A DNA stretch of 64,000 nucleotides from CAZRXG01 sp964603985 (GCA_964603985.1 CAZRXG010000007.1:62001-126000); one strand, 5' to 3'; counted from the stretch's first letter, positions 42,756 to 52,476 are shown. Made by a program: numbers and translations. The notes: generated by a model not told the origin, from the sequence alone.

Positions 42756-43877
42756 ATGGGCAAGAAGATCCGGGTGGGCATTATCTTCGGCGGGCGGAGC
42801 GGTGAGCACGAGGTGTCGCTGCGGTCGGCCCGCTCGGTGATGGACGCCATCGACAAAGACAGGTACGACGTGCTGCCGATCGGCATCACCAAAGAGGGGC
42901 AGTGGATCGCCGGGGGCGACCCGATGAAGGCGCTGGCCTCTGGCGGCGAGGACACGACACCCGCCGCCCTGCTCGGCGAGCCGGGCCAGCGCACCATCCG
43001 CGCCATCGAGCCGGTGCCCGACGGGTCGGTGGTGAGCCTGCGCGACATCGCGACCGTCGACGTGATCTTCCCGGTGCTGCACGGGCCGTATGGCGAGGAC
43101 GGCACGATCCAGGGGCTGCTTGAGCTGGCCGACGTTCCCTACGTGGGGGCGGGGGTGGTCGGCTCGGCGGTGGGCATGGACAAGGCGATCTTCAAGAGCG
43201 TGATGAGGGCACACAACGTCCCGGTGCTGCCCTTTATGCTTGTCCTGCGCTCGGCGTGGGAGGCCGACCCCGACACGGTCGTCGCCGGGGTGGAGGGCGG
43301 CTTACGCTACCCGGTCTTCGTCAAACCGGCCAACCTGGGCAGCAGCGTCGGGATCAGCAAGGCGGGCGACCGCGCCGCGCTGATCGAGGCGCTGAACGAC
43401 GCGGCCCGCTACGACCGCCGCCTGCTGGTCGAGCAGGGCATCGTGGGACGCGAGATCGAGGTGAGCGTGCTGGGCAACGACGATCCCATCGCCTCAGTTC
43501 CGGGCGAGGTCATCCCCGGCGACGAGTTTTACACCTACGAGGACAAGTACATCCACGACGACGCCGAACTGTTGATCCCGGCTCCCATCGACGAGGATCT
43601 GGCCGAGAAGGCCAGAGACCTGGCGGTCCGGGCGTACCGGGCCATCGACTGCGCGGGGCTGGCGCGCTGTGACTTCCTGCTCGACAAGAAGACCGGCGAA
43701 CTGTGGGTGAACGAGATCAACACCATCCCCGGCTTCACCTCGATCAGCATGTATCCCAAGCTGTGGGAGGCGAGCGGCGTCCCGTACCCCGAATTGATCG
43801 ACCGGCTGATCCGGCTGGCGCTGGAGCGTCACGCGGACAGGAGCCGCAACAAGACCAGCTACGAGCCGGAGGCGTGA
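42756..43877 (+). CDS. ddl: D-alanine--D-alanine ligase
   Basis: The enzyme joins two D-alanines with ATP to make the D-Ala-D-Ala end of the murein precursor in the cytoplasm. All landmarks are present: GGRSGEHEVSLRSA, VLHGPYGEDGTIQGLLEL, KPANLGSSVGISK (ATP-grasp loop), and NEINTIPGFTSISMYP near the C-terminus. At 373 residues it is a normal DdlA-type length. I chose ATG 42756 because GGAGG lies 10 bases upstream; in-frame ATGs at 42747 and 42750 are alternatives. It opens the division cluster ddl-ftsQ-ftsA. Confidence 0.95.
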   Translation: MGKKIRVGIIFGGRSGEHEVSLRSARSVMDAIDKDRYDVLPIGITKEGQWIAGGDPMKALASGGEDTTPAALLGEPGQRTIRAIEPVPDGSVVSLRDIATVDVIFPVLHGPYGEDGTIQGLLELADVPYVGAGVVGSAVGMDKAIFKSVMRAHNVPVLPFMLVLRSAWEADPDTVVAGVEGGLRYPVFVKPANLGSSVGISKAGDRAALIEALNDAARYDRRLLVEQGIVGREIEVSVLGNDDPIASVPGEVIPGDEFYTYEDKYIHDDAELLIPAPIDEDLAEKARDLAVRAYRAIDCAGLARCDFLLDKKTGELWVNEINTIPGFTSISMYPKLWEASGVPYPELIDRLIRLALERHADRSRNKTSYEPEA

Positions 43878-43913
43878 TCCGCGTCCGCGAGAAGGCAGGG
43901 TATTTGGCCCACC

Positions 43914-44768
43914 ATGACCCAGCGTATCCGCACCCCCCGCCGAATCCGTGACAGCCAGCCCGCCGCCCGTCCGCAGAGGCGGCGCCGCTCCCGTCGGCAG
44001 CCCTCACGGCAGCCCCCGCAGCAGCCCCGGCAGCAGCCCCGGCAGCGCGGCGGCTTTGGGATGCGCTGGCTGAGTCTGCTGCTGTGTGTGCTGATCATCG
44101 CGGCGGGGGTGGTCGTTTTCACCAATTCCACTTTTTACGTGACACGGGCTGAGATTGGTGGGGTGCGCTACGTCCCGGCGGAGGAGATCTTCACGGAGAG
44201 CGGGATCGCGGGCTACCACATCCTGTGGGTGAACCCGGAGGTCGTCGCCGGGCGGATCGCGGCCCTGCCCGACTTCAGCTCGGCGCAGGTGATCGTGCAG
44301 TGGCCCGCGCGGGTGGTGATCCTGGTCCGCGAGCGGGAACCGGCGCTGGTCTGGGAGCAGAGCGGGAGGCGCTACTGGGTCGACGTGAACGGCCACCTGA
44401 TGATCATGCGGCGCGATCTGCCGGAGCTGGTGCGGGTGGTCAACGAGGGGGAGGCGATCCCCTTCCACTGCCCCGGCCCGGCCTGCCGGGAGGCGGACGC
44501 GGTCACGATAGACCCGGCGGTGGTGCGTGGGGCACAGCAGCTTAAGACGCTGCGCAGCGGCATAGACGTGTTATACTATGATCCGGTGCACGGGCTGAGC
44601 TACCGCGACGGGCGCGGCTGGCGGGGATATTTTGGGTCCGGCACCGACATGGACCGCAAGCTGCATATCTACGAGGAGCTGGCGGCCAACCTTGAGGGGC
44701 GCGGTATCCGGCCCACCTACATCGACGTGAGCAACCCCGACGCCCCCTTTTACCGCGTCACGCAGTGA
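43914..44768 (+). CDS. ftsQ: Cell division protein FtsQ
   Basis: The 284-residue bitopic protein has a very basic, Arg/Gln/Pro-rich cytoplasmic tail (about 1-50), one membrane helix (about 51-70, WLSLLLCVLIIAAGVVVFT), a POTRA-type domain starting FYVTRAEIGGVRYVPAEEIF, and the FtsQ beta domain (ARVVILVREREPALVWEQSG). FtsQ links early and late divisome proteins in the periplasm or its equivalent. It lies 36 bases after ddl and ahead of ftsA, as is usual. A CHC-type cysteine pair (FHCPGPACRE) in the beta domain is unusual. Confidence 0.92.
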   Translation: MTQRIRTPRRIRDSQPAARPQRRRRSRRQPSRQPPQQPRQQPRQRGGFGMRWLSLLLCVLIIAAGVVVFTNSTFYVTRAEIGGVRYVPAEEIFTESGIAGYHILWVNPEVVAGRIAALPDFSSAQVIVQWPARVVILVREREPALVWEQSGRRYWVDVNGHLMIMRRDLPELVRVVNEGEAIPFHCPGPACREADAVTIDPAVVRGAQQLKTLRSGIDVLYYDPVHGLSYRDGRGWRGYFGSGTDMDRKLHIYEELAANLEGRGIRPTYIDVSNPDAPFYRVTQ

Positions 44769-44770
44769 GT

Positions 44771-44808
44771 GCCTGGCGGGGCCTGACGGGGCCTGGCGGG
44801 CCTGGCGG
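44771..44808 (+). repeat. 10-bp tandem repeat between ftsQ and ftsA
   Basis: The unit GCCTGGCGGG occurs about four times with one A/G change and one missing base, filling most of the 64-base spacer. It is a possible length-variable locus. Confidence 0.7.
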
Positions 44809-44832
44809 TTAGAAAAGGATTATTGGAAGCAG

Positions 44833-46089
44833 GTGAGTTCAGAACGGATCGTCGTCGGCCTGGATATTGGTACCACGAAAGTCGTCGCTCTGGTTGGCGA
44901 GGTCAGGAGCAAAGAGCACGTCCGCATCATCGGCCTGGGCATCGAGCCTGCGCAGGGTATGCAGAAAGGCATGGTGATCGACGTTGAGATGGCGACCGAG
45001 GCGGTGCGCGCTGCCCGGCGGCAGGCCGAGCGCATCTCCGGCTACGAGATCGGGCGTGCCCTGGTAAGCGTGGCGGGCAAGCACATCACCTCGGTCAACA
45101 GTCGCGGCGTCACCGGCCTGAACCCCAGCCGGAGCGCGGTCACGACCGAGGACATCGAGCGCGCGCTCGAATCGGCACGCGCCATCCCGCTCCCGCACAA
45201 CCGCGAAGTGCTGCATGTGATCCCGCGCAGCTTCATCCTCGACGGCCAGGAGGGCATCCGCAACCCGCTGAGGCAGTACGCCTACCGGCTGGAGGTCGAG
45301 GCGCACATCATCACCGCAGCCTCGTCTTCGATCCGCAACCTGGAGAAGTGCGTCAACGACGCCGGGATGGGCGTGGATCGCTTCGTGCTCAATCCATTGG
45401 CAAGCGGCGAGGCGGTGCTCTCCGAGGCGGAGCGCGAGTCGGGCGTGGTGGTGGTGGACATCGGGGGCGGCACGACCGACATCGCGGTGTTCATCGAGGG
45501 GACGGTGTGGCACACCGCCGTGATCGAGGTGGCGGGCAACCACATCACCAACGACATCGCCCACGTGCTGCATCTGCCGGTCGAGGAGGCCGAGCGCATC
45601 AAGATCGACTACGGCAACGCCGTGCCCGACACGGTTGACCCCGACGCGCGGCTGACCGTCGAGCCGTTTGGCGAGAAGCACCCGGTTCAGATCCTGGTCT
45701 ACGATTTGGCGCAGATCATCGAGGCGCGGGTGGACGAGATCTTCACGCTCGTCACCCAGGAGCTTAAGCGCTCCGGCTACGATGGCCTGCTCCCGGCGGG
45801 CGTGGTGCTGACCGGCGGCACGGCGGCGCTGCGCAACATCCGGCACAGCGCCAACAAGGTGATGCGCCTCCCGGCCCGCGTCGCCGAGCCTGAGAACATA
45901 ACCGGGCTGGTGGACAAGCTGCAAGGTCCGGCCTACTCGACCGGGGTGGGGCTGCTGTGCTTCGCGCATGGCATCGACGTGGGGCCGGGGGTGGGCCTCT
46001 CGCGGCGGCGGCCACGGCGGCGGGGCGGCGGCGGCCCGGACATCGGCAAGGCGCTGGGCGACTTCCTGGGGCGGCTGCTGCCGGATTGA
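44833..46089 (+). CDS. ftsA: Cell division protein FtsA
   Basis: The 418-residue actin-fold ATPase begins IVVGLDIGTTKVVALVGEV and has the SHS2/1C region (VIPRSFILDGQEGIRNPLR), the phosphate-2 loop VVVDIGGGTTDIAVF, and VVLTGGTAALRNI. A C-terminal basic amphipathic segment ending LGDFLGRLLPD should tether it to the membrane and FtsZ. GTG 44833 follows GGAAG. In most bacteria ftsZ comes next; here 3.7 kb of unrelated AT-rich DNA lies between. Confidence 0.96.
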   Translation: MSSERIVVGLDIGTTKVVALVGEVRSKEHVRIIGLGIEPAQGMQKGMVIDVEMATEAVRAARRQAERISGYEIGRALVSVAGKHITSVNSRGVTGLNPSRSAVTTEDIERALESARAIPLPHNREVLHVIPRSFILDGQEGIRNPLRQYAYRLEVEAHIITAASSSIRNLEKCVNDAGMGVDRFVLNPLASGEAVLSEAERESGVVVVDIGGGTTDIAVFIEGTVWHTAVIEVAGNHITNDIAHVLHLPVEEAERIKIDYGNAVPDTVDPDARLTVEPFGEKHPVQILVYDLAQIIEARVDEIFTLVTQELKRSGYDGLLPAGVVLTGGTAALRNIRHSANKVMRLPARVAEPENITGLVDKLQGPAYSTGVGLLCFAHGIDVGPGVGLSRRRPRRRGGGGPDIGKALGDFLGRLLPD

Positions 46090-46175
46090 TCGGCCCACGG
46101 ATTTCATGGGTCGCACAGATTGATGGTTTTTCCGCCCCTCTCCTCAGCTCTCTATGGCCCAGGGGTAAATCAAAC

Positions 46176-47846
46176 ATGGAAATCTCAAAAAAGTTAGAGT
46201 CTCGTAGAAACTTGCTTTCGGCAAGTTTATTTCTATTTATTGCGCTGGTATTGTGTTTTGATGAGCTGCTGCTTGAGATCAATCGCGCAATTGGCGGAGA
46301 GTTGAATGCCTCGGCTTACTCGCTCTGGCACCTCTGGTGGCCTCAATTTTGGGTTGGGAAGCCAGACGGGTTGGTCGTTCACGCTTATAACAGTACTCCT
46401 TATTGGTCCAATCATCTCTTAAACACACCGATCTTCCAATCTTTTTTGTTTGGATTGTTAAACAAGCTCGTTGGCAGCCCGATATTAAGTTTTAAATTGC
46501 TGCTGATTTTCTCGTTTGCAGCTACATTCCTGGGGTTATACCGGTTCTTGATCTCGAAAAAACTAAATGCAGTTATCGCCGGTTTGGGCAGCACCACATT
46601 TGTACTTTCACCATGGTACACAACGATAATGATCAAGGCGGATGTCATTGCTGCCAGTTTGTGGCTTCTTCCTCTGGCATTACTGATTTGGGATTTATGG
46701 CTGAATAAGCCTTCTATCGGTCGTATGCTGTTGGTTGTAATCACACTTTATCTGGCGGTTCTGAGCGGTATACAGCATATTTCCTGGTTGGTGAATCTAT
46801 GGCTACCATATGCTATCTGGACGGCCTATTGGCAAATTCGGAGAGAGGAACAAACCGGGCATCATCAGGTAAAAGACAAACTCAATCAACTGTTGTGGGC
46901 AAGTATTCTTCTCCTCATTTTATTTTTGATTTATCCAATTCCCAACCTGGTTCGGTCGCTTCAAGGATATACTCCTCCTTTTTCTGTATTGAGTCCCCTG
47001 TCAGATCGAAGCCTAGTTGGAGCTTTAAAATTGTCAAGCCCTGTATTACTTGTGGTTCTGTTGATTACAGTTCTTGTTAGAAGACAGTTTAGGGGAAATC
47101 CTTTCTGGCTGATTGTTACAGGCATTCTCTTTTTGGTGGCATATGGCATCTTTCCCGACCTGCTGGGCCTTTTTGCCAGAATCATAAATTATCCATCTTC
47201 ACCGCTGTACAATCGAGAGATGTTCTATGGTTTAATGATTCTTAGTGGCATTGTATACATTGCCACTGAATGGCAGGTGCTATGGGAAGCATGGGCTAAT
47301 CCGTTGTTTAAGTGGGGAGCAGTGCTCGCTTTTCTTTTAGCGATAGTATTTACTAACCCGCAAACCTGGCGTGCGTTTGAAAATCATCCTCCCGAAACAC
47401 ATGATTTCTATACGGAGATTGCTTCAGAACCGGAAGATTATGCAATCCTGGTTTATCCGGCAGGCATCTTAAGTGTACAAAATGGCATTATGCTGGGTAA
47501 TCATCCGTATTTAGTCGAGAATGCTGTATGGCATCACAAAAGAACCGTCACCGGCATATTACCCTATGCCGAGCCGAGGCTTATCGCTGAATTTGAAAAC
47601 ATGGCCTTTCTTTACCCCGCTGAGATTCCATCTCACCGGATAGATAGCTCCGCAGAAATGTTTCGGGAGGCCGTTAATGAATGGCGCATAGGGTACATTG
47701 TCGTACACAGCAATTTGCTAACCAACAGCGAGCTTCAGACGATTGATTTACTTGCCCAACAGTCGGGTGCCGTATGTCCAGCCGATACACGCGGTGAGTT
47801 GATTATTTACAGGGCGAAATGGCATCCATTTGGATGTGGAGAATAA
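46176..47846 (+). CDS. AT-rich polytopic membrane protein inserted after ftsA
   Basis: The 556-residue protein has about eleven helices and a soluble C-terminal region of about 150 residues with an envelope-glycosyltransferase-like layout. An acidic early loop (ELNASAYSLWHLWWPQFWVG) takes the place of the usual DD pair. Codon use is clearly more AT-rich than ftsA and ftsZ. The next gene starts 3 bases after its stop. I recognise no exact family. It is probably horizontally acquired. Confidence 0.8.
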   Translation: MEISKKLESRRNLLSASLFLFIALVLCFDELLLEINRAIGGELNASAYSLWHLWWPQFWVGKPDGLVVHAYNSTPYWSNHLLNTPIFQSFLFGLLNKLVGSPILSFKLLLIFSFAATFLGLYRFLISKKLNAVIAGLGSTTFVLSPWYTTIMIKADVIAASLWLLPLALLIWDLWLNKPSIGRMLLVVITLYLAVLSGIQHISWLVNLWLPYAIWTAYWQIRREEQTGHHQVKDKLNQLLWASILLLILFLIYPIPNLVRSLQGYTPPFSVLSPLSDRSLVGALKLSSPVLLVVLLITVLVRRQFRGNPFWLIVTGILFLVAYGIFPDLLGLFARIINYPSSPLYNREMFYGLMILSGIVYIATEWQVLWEAWANPLFKWGAVLAFLLAIVFTNPQTWRAFENHPPETHDFYTEIASEPEDYAILVYPAGILSVQNGIMLGNHPYLVENAVWHHKRTVTGILPYAEPRLIAEFENMAFLYPAEIPSHRIDSSAEMFREAVNEWRIGYIVVHSNLLTNSELQTIDLLAQQSGAVCPADTRGELIIYRAKWHPFGCGE

Positions 47847-47849
47847 TTA

Positions 47850-49541
47850 ATGATGACGCTGCCGGTAAAACATTTGAAAAAAGAAATGGCTTTTCAACGC
47901 CTGTGGGTCTTGCTAAGTTTAACTGCGGTTGAGCTTGCCTATGTGTTGGTGACTTATTATGGCAACTACGTAGGGATAGATGAATGGACTGTACTGTATC
48001 AAGTCTCGCGAGGGACTACCGTTTATCCAGAAAATAGTGAACGTTTTATTGGGTTACTCCACTGGATGATAAGCTATAAGCTGGTGGGTCCTGGGTTATT
48101 GGGAAACTACATCTTTTATCTATTGCTGAAGATTGCAGCCGCTTACGTTTTGTTTTTGCTCATTGAACATTTTTCTTCAGGAAAATCGGCTTTCGCTTTT
48201 AGCTGTTCGGTTATTTATCTGGTTTACACAATCTATGATTGGAACATGTTATATTACTATCAATATCTGGGGCGGATAGGTCATCTCCTAGTTACACTTT
48301 TAGCCCTGTATTTTTATTTCAAAGCTGTCAGACATAATCAGATAAGTTGGCTATTTGCAGCAATTGCAATGGCTTTCCTGTCGATATTTAATTGGGAAAC
48401 GAGTCTTCCACTACTGGTCGGAATACCTGTACTTGCATTTGCTTTACTGAGAGATTACTCGCGCTCTAGTTTTTATAAACTGGTAATCTGGTCATTTTTT
48501 ATAGTTCTCTTTGGGCTATGGTTTGCCCTACCGATTTTAGGGTTAGCACCAGCAACTTATGGAAGCCACACTTTTACTACATTCAGCCTGTCCAATATTA
48601 TTCGTTTGACTCGAAAACAGTTCCGATGGCTTCTGTATGGCTTAGCCCACTATTTACGCCCAGATCTCATCCAACCACATCGATTACCACTTTTGATCGT
48701 CTTAGTCTCAATATGGGGCAGCATTAAGGGCTTTCAAAAAGTGTCTCAAACACAGTCATCCGAATCGGAATCCGAAGAATCGATATGGTATTACTATCCC
48801 TTATGGGTAGTAATTGGACTTATTACAACCTGGTTGGGGTTTTCTGCCTTTCTAATCTCCTCATATGGTGAATACGTTACACGAGTGCATTTCCTATCTT
48901 CAACCGGGTTTGCTCTGGCACTTGGCAGTGTGATTTGGGGTGTTCGCTGCCTGGCTCGAAATCATTTGGCTAAGCAGATTGTACTCTATGCGGGTCTGAC
49001 GATGATAACGGTTATTGGCATCACTAAAGCAGGAGGCATACAGGAGTCCGTTTATTGTTTCGAGACTACCTGGGAGAGACATGCTGTTTTTTTACGATCA
49101 CTGGCATATGTCGCTCCGGCACCAGAAGAGAACACATTATTTATACTGGTTGAATCACCAGATTCCCCCTCACCCTTTGCTTGTGGATGGGCTTTTGAAT
49201 ATGCCTTGAGGTATCTATATGATGATACTGTCACTGGTTTTATCTCAACCGAGAACTTGCTTGGTAAATCGTGGAATGTGAGTAATGAGGGTATCGCCAT
49301 TGAATCGACAACCCTCTCTGAGTCTTCTCAGTACAAGAGAGAAATCTCATTTCATCGATGGGATGAAATCGTCTTTATAAGCGTCACCGATGACTGGGAA
49401 GTACATATTTTAGAGACAATTCCCTCCGAGTATCATTCCCAAGCAAGAATGGAACTCTACGATCCGTATGCTCGGTTAGACGAGAACGCTTTTATACCTG
49501 AGCCTGTTCAGCAATTGGTACCAAATGGCTATATGCCATAG
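47850..49541 (+). CDS. AT-rich polytopic membrane protein, partner of the preceding gene
   Basis: The 563-residue protein has about eleven helices and a first outside loop with GIDEWTVLYQVSRGT, similar in position to the acidic loop of GT-C enzymes. The C-terminal 170 residues are soluble. GGAG in the end of the previous gene lies 9 bases before the ATG, so the pair is translationally linked. It has the same AT-rich composition as its partner. Function in sugar transfer or O-antigen-like assembly is a guess from topology. Confidence 0.8.
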   Translation: MMTLPVKHLKKEMAFQRLWVLLSLTAVELAYVLVTYYGNYVGIDEWTVLYQVSRGTTVYPENSERFIGLLHWMISYKLVGPGLLGNYIFYLLLKIAAAYVLFLLIEHFSSGKSAFAFSCSVIYLVYTIYDWNMLYYYQYLGRIGHLLVTLLALYFYFKAVRHNQISWLFAAIAMAFLSIFNWETSLPLLVGIPVLAFALLRDYSRSSFYKLVIWSFFIVLFGLWFALPILGLAPATYGSHTFTTFSLSNIIRLTRKQFRWLLYGLAHYLRPDLIQPHRLPLLIVLVSIWGSIKGFQKVSQTQSSESESEESIWYYYPLWVVIGLITTWLGFSAFLISSYGEYVTRVHFLSSTGFALALGSVIWGVRCLARNHLAKQIVLYAGLTMITVIGITKAGGIQESVYCFETTWERHAVFLRSLAYVAPAPEENTLFILVESPDSPSPFACGWAFEYALRYLYDDTVTGFISTENLLGKSWNVSNEGIAIESTTLSESSQYKREISFHRWDEIVFISVTDDWEVHILETIPSEYHSQARMELYDPYARLDENAFIPEPVQQLVPNGYMP

Positions 49542-49556
49542 GGTCTCCGTTACTGA

Positions 49557-49670
49557 GCCGAACAGTGGACACGCTCAGCGGGTGGATCACTGGCAACGCG
49601 CTCCGAATTGGCGGTGCCCATCAAGCTCCGAGATCAGGTCATCGGCGTGTTGGTGACCGCGCTGAGATGA
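49557..49670 (+). pseudogene. Remnant of a GAF-domain protein
   Basis: The frame before TGA 49670 reads SELAVPIKLRDQVIGVL, the closing strands of a GAF domain in bacterial sensor kinases. Upstream it stays open only to a TGA at 49554, and no start or rest of the domain is present. It is a piece of a broken sensor gene at the right edge of the insert between ftsA and ftsZ. Confidence 0.7.
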
Positions 49671-49711
49671 GCGCCTGGGCGGGTCGGTTTGGGACCACCG
49701 GCCTTTCGCAG

Positions 49712-49740
49712 TTGCGCAATTCTGAACTTTCTCATATCAT
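49712..49740 (+). promoter_or_regulatory. Candidate ftsZ promoter with overlapping palindrome
   Basis: TTGCGC and TATCAT are separated by 17 bases. The -10 lies inside the inverted repeat CTCAT-ATC-ATGAG (49731-49743), a possible operator. It would give ftsZ an independent promoter after separation from ftsA. Confidence 0.5.
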
Positions 49741-49866
49741 GAGAACAGATTAAGCTCTACGGAGCGTTACGAACGGTGACTGAGGTGTTATTACATGTCG
49801 AGTGGTGTAGTGGGTAGTGCGCAACCCGCATCCGACCGTCCGCACGAGGAACCAGGAGAACGGCCA

Positions 49867-50988
49867 ATGGCACAGCAGAGGCAATCATCGAAGGCATCTT
49901 ACGCCGACATCAAGGTGATCGGCATAGGGGGTGGTGGGAGCAACGCCGTCAACCGCATGATCGAGGAAGGGCTGGCCGGGGTACAGTTCGTCGCCGTCAA
50001 CACCGACGCCCAATCTCTTGACACGTCGCTGGCGGATACCCGCCTGCAGGTCGGCAAGAAGCTGACGCGCGGCCTCGGCGCGGGTGGCGACCCGGAGATC
50101 GGTCGCCAGGCAGCCGAGGAATCGCGTGACGAGATCGCGAAGATGATCGACCGGGCCGACATGGCCTTCATCACAGCTGGCCTGGGCGGCGGCACCGGGA
50201 CCGGTGCGGCGCCAATCATCGCCGACATCGCCAAGAAGCAGCACGCCCTGACCATCGGCGTGGTCACCAAGCCCTTCAGCTTCGAGGGGCGGCAGCGTGA
50301 ATACACCGCCGACGAGGGCATCGAGCGGCTCAAGAACGCGGTCGACACGCTGATCGTGATCCATAACGACCGGCTGCTCAAGATCGTCGACAAGCGCTCC
50401 GGGCTTCAGGAGGCCTTCCGCGTGGCCGACGACGTGCTGCGCCAGGGCATCCAGGGCATCAGCGAGCTGATCACCATCCCGGGGCTGATCAACCTGGACT
50501 TCGCCGACGTGAAGACCATCATGGCCGAGGGCGGCGCGGCGCTGATGGCGGTTGGCTCGGCGAGCGGCGAGGACCGTGCCCGCAAGGCGGCCCAGCAGGC
50601 CATTACCAGCGAACTGTTGGATGTGACGATCAACGGCGCGCGGGGCATTTTGTTCAACGTGACGGGCGGCCCGGACATGAGCCTGCACGAGATCAACCAG
50701 GCAGCCGAGATCATCCGCGAGACAGCCGACCCCAACGTCAACCTGATCTTCGGTGCGGTGGTGGACGAGGCGATGGGCGACTCGGTGCGCATCACGGTGA
50801 TCGCGACCGGCTTCGGCCCGGCGCGGACGGCGCGCCCGCGCTTCGGCGTGCAGCGCCCGGCCGTCGCGCCGCAGGAGCTTCAGCGGCCCGACACGGCAGT
50901 TGAGGAAGAGCCTCCCAGCTACGAGGAGAGCAACCTGGAGGTGCCCGCTTTCCTGCGCCGCTACAATCGGAAGCGCGATCAGGAGTAA
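49867..50988 (+). CDS. ftsZ: Cell division protein FtsZ
   Basis: The 373-residue tubulin-like GTPase polymerises into the Z-ring. It has IKVIGIGGGGSNAVNRM, the tubulin signature GLGGGTGTGAAP, the T7 loop LDFADVKTIMAEGG, and the C-terminal partner-binding peptide LEVPAFLRR. I chose ATG 49867 because AGGAGA lies 7 bases upstream; an in-frame ATG at 49795 would add 24 residues without a good site. It stands 3.8 kb from ftsA, with its own promoter candidate and a strong terminator. Confidence 0.97.
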   Translation: MAQQRQSSKASYADIKVIGIGGGGSNAVNRMIEEGLAGVQFVAVNTDAQSLDTSLADTRLQVGKKLTRGLGAGGDPEIGRQAAEESRDEIAKMIDRADMAFITAGLGGGTGTGAAPIIADIAKKQHALTIGVVTKPFSFEGRQREYTADEGIERLKNAVDTLIVIHNDRLLKIVDKRSGLQEAFRVADDVLRQGIQGISELITIPGLINLDFADVKTIMAEGGAALMAVGSASGEDRARKAAQQAITSELLDVTINGARGILFNVTGGPDMSLHEINQAAEIIRETADPNVNLIFGAVVDEAMGDSVRITVIATGFGPARTARPRFGVQRPAVAPQELQRPDTAVEEEPPSYEESNLEVPAFLRRYNRKRDQE

Positions 50989-51007
50989 GTCTCGCCTGTC
51001 AGATAAT

Positions 51008-51035
51008 AACCCCTGGTTAGAGCCGGGGGTTTTTT
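51008..51035 (+). terminator. Rho-independent terminator of ftsZ
   Basis: AACCCCTGG pairs with CCGGGGGTT (9 bp, one G-T) around a 6-base loop and is followed by a run of six T. It begins 20 bases after the ftsZ stop. Confidence 0.92.
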
Positions 51036-51099
51036 AATGGCCGGAGCCTGCACCGGCTCGATCAATAACTCGCCGTTCTCCCCGCACAGTCGAGGGCCT

Positions 51100-52476
51100 A
51101 TGCCTGCAAAGTGGCTGCTAGGTGTTGTGGCCGGATGGCTAACACCGCGCTCAACAGACCCCGAAGAGTCATTCAGAGAGGGTGCCATTCGGCTGATATT
51201 GCCCATCTGCATGGCGGGGTACGCGGTGGTGCTCTGGTACCGCCACGGCGTGCAGGCAAAGCCCGCCCCCTGGCCGTTTTCGGTGGAGAGCGAGGTTGGC
51301 CTGTGGGTTGTGCTGACTATCCTGTCGCTCGTCACGCTCCTGCGCCGCAAGACCGTGCTGAGCGGCGTCTTTCTGCTGCTGAGCGCGGCGCACGTCGACC
51401 TGCTGGGCCTTGCCGTCTATGGGTATGCGAACGTCTTTGCCCAAATGACGCTGATGCTCAATGTGCTTGCGGCGGTTCTCATTCTGCCGACATCGTTCCT
51501 GTTGTTATATACTCTGGCGCTGATCGGCGCGTACGGGATCATTACCCACACCTGGTACCAGGGGCTGCCGGTCGACGACAGATTGCTGCTGGAGGGAAGC
51601 CCGGCGGTGACAACCGCAGGCGTTGCCGCAGTGCTGTTTACAACAGTGGCGCTGGCAGGCTACGTCCGGATTGAGGTTGACAGGCGGATCAGGGCTTTGC
51701 AGGACATGGTAGCCACGCTTGAGGAACGCGTCGCCAGGCGCACGATGGATCTGACCAGGGCCAACGAGCAGTTGGAGGCCCTGAGCCGGATCAAGGGCGA
51801 GTTCGTCGCCAACGTCTCACACGAGCTACGCTCGCCCATCACCAGCCTTAAAATGCACCTGCAACTGCTGTCCCTGCAACCGGAGAAGCATGATGAACAC
51901 GTCGTCACGCTGGAACGCGAGACAGACCGGCTGGAGAACCTGATCGAGGGGCTGCTGACGCTTTCGCGTCTCGACCAGGACCGCCTGGAGGTGCACTCCA
52001 CACCGGTCGACCTCAACGCGCTGGTCAAGATGTACGTTGCCGACCGCACGGCGGTGGCGCAGAATAAGGGGTTGACACTGGCGTTCGATGTGGCAAGCAA
52101 TCCGCCGCCGGTGAAAGCCGATCAGCGCCTGCTGGAGCAGGTGCTGAGCACCCTGCTGACCAACGCGCTGAACTACACACCCGCCGGGGGCCGGGTGATG
52201 GTGAGCACCGAGGCGTGCCAGCTTGACGGGCGGCAGTGGGCCGGGTTCAGTGTCAGCGACACGGGGCCGGGCATCCCGCCGGGGGAACGGGAGCAACTGT
52301 TCGTGCGGTTTTTCCGGGGCAAGGCCGGGCACAAGTCGGGGGTGTCGGGGGCCGGGTTGGGACTGGCGATTGCTGGCGAGGTCGTCGAACGGCATGGGGG
52401 ACGGATCGAGGTCGAGAGCGAAGGCGTGCCGGGCAAGGGGGCGACGTTCAGAGTGTGGCTGCCGGTGGGGGAGTAA
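51100..52476 (+). CDS. Membrane sensor histidine kinase
   Basis: The 458-residue kinase has five or six N-terminal helices (about 25-205), a coiled linker (ALQDMVATLEERVARRTMDL), HisKA with His241 in NVSHELRSPITSLK, and a HATPase domain with LLTNALNYTPAGG, DTGPGIPP and GAGLGLAIAGEVVERHGG. It likely senses a membrane or small hydrophobic signal. No response regulator is adjacent. ATG 51100 is preferred because an earlier ATG at 51037 sits on the terminator. Confidence 0.92.
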   Translation: MPAKWLLGVVAGWLTPRSTDPEESFREGAIRLILPICMAGYAVVLWYRHGVQAKPAPWPFSVESEVGLWVVLTILSLVTLLRRKTVLSGVFLLLSAAHVDLLGLAVYGYANVFAQMTLMLNVLAAVLILPTSFLLLYTLALIGAYGIITHTWYQGLPVDDRLLLEGSPAVTTAGVAAVLFTTVALAGYVRIEVDRRIRALQDMVATLEERVARRTMDLTRANEQLEALSRIKGEFVANVSHELRSPITSLKMHLQLLSLQPEKHDEHVVTLERETDRLENLIEGLLTLSRLDQDRLEVHSTPVDLNALVKMYVADRTAVAQNKGLTLAFDVASNPPPVKADQRLLEQVLSTLLTNALNYTPAGGRVMVSTEACQLDGRQWAGFSVSDTGPGIPPGEREQLFVRFFRGKAGHKSGVSGAGLGLAIAGEVVERHGGRIEVESEGVPGKGATFRVWLPVGE

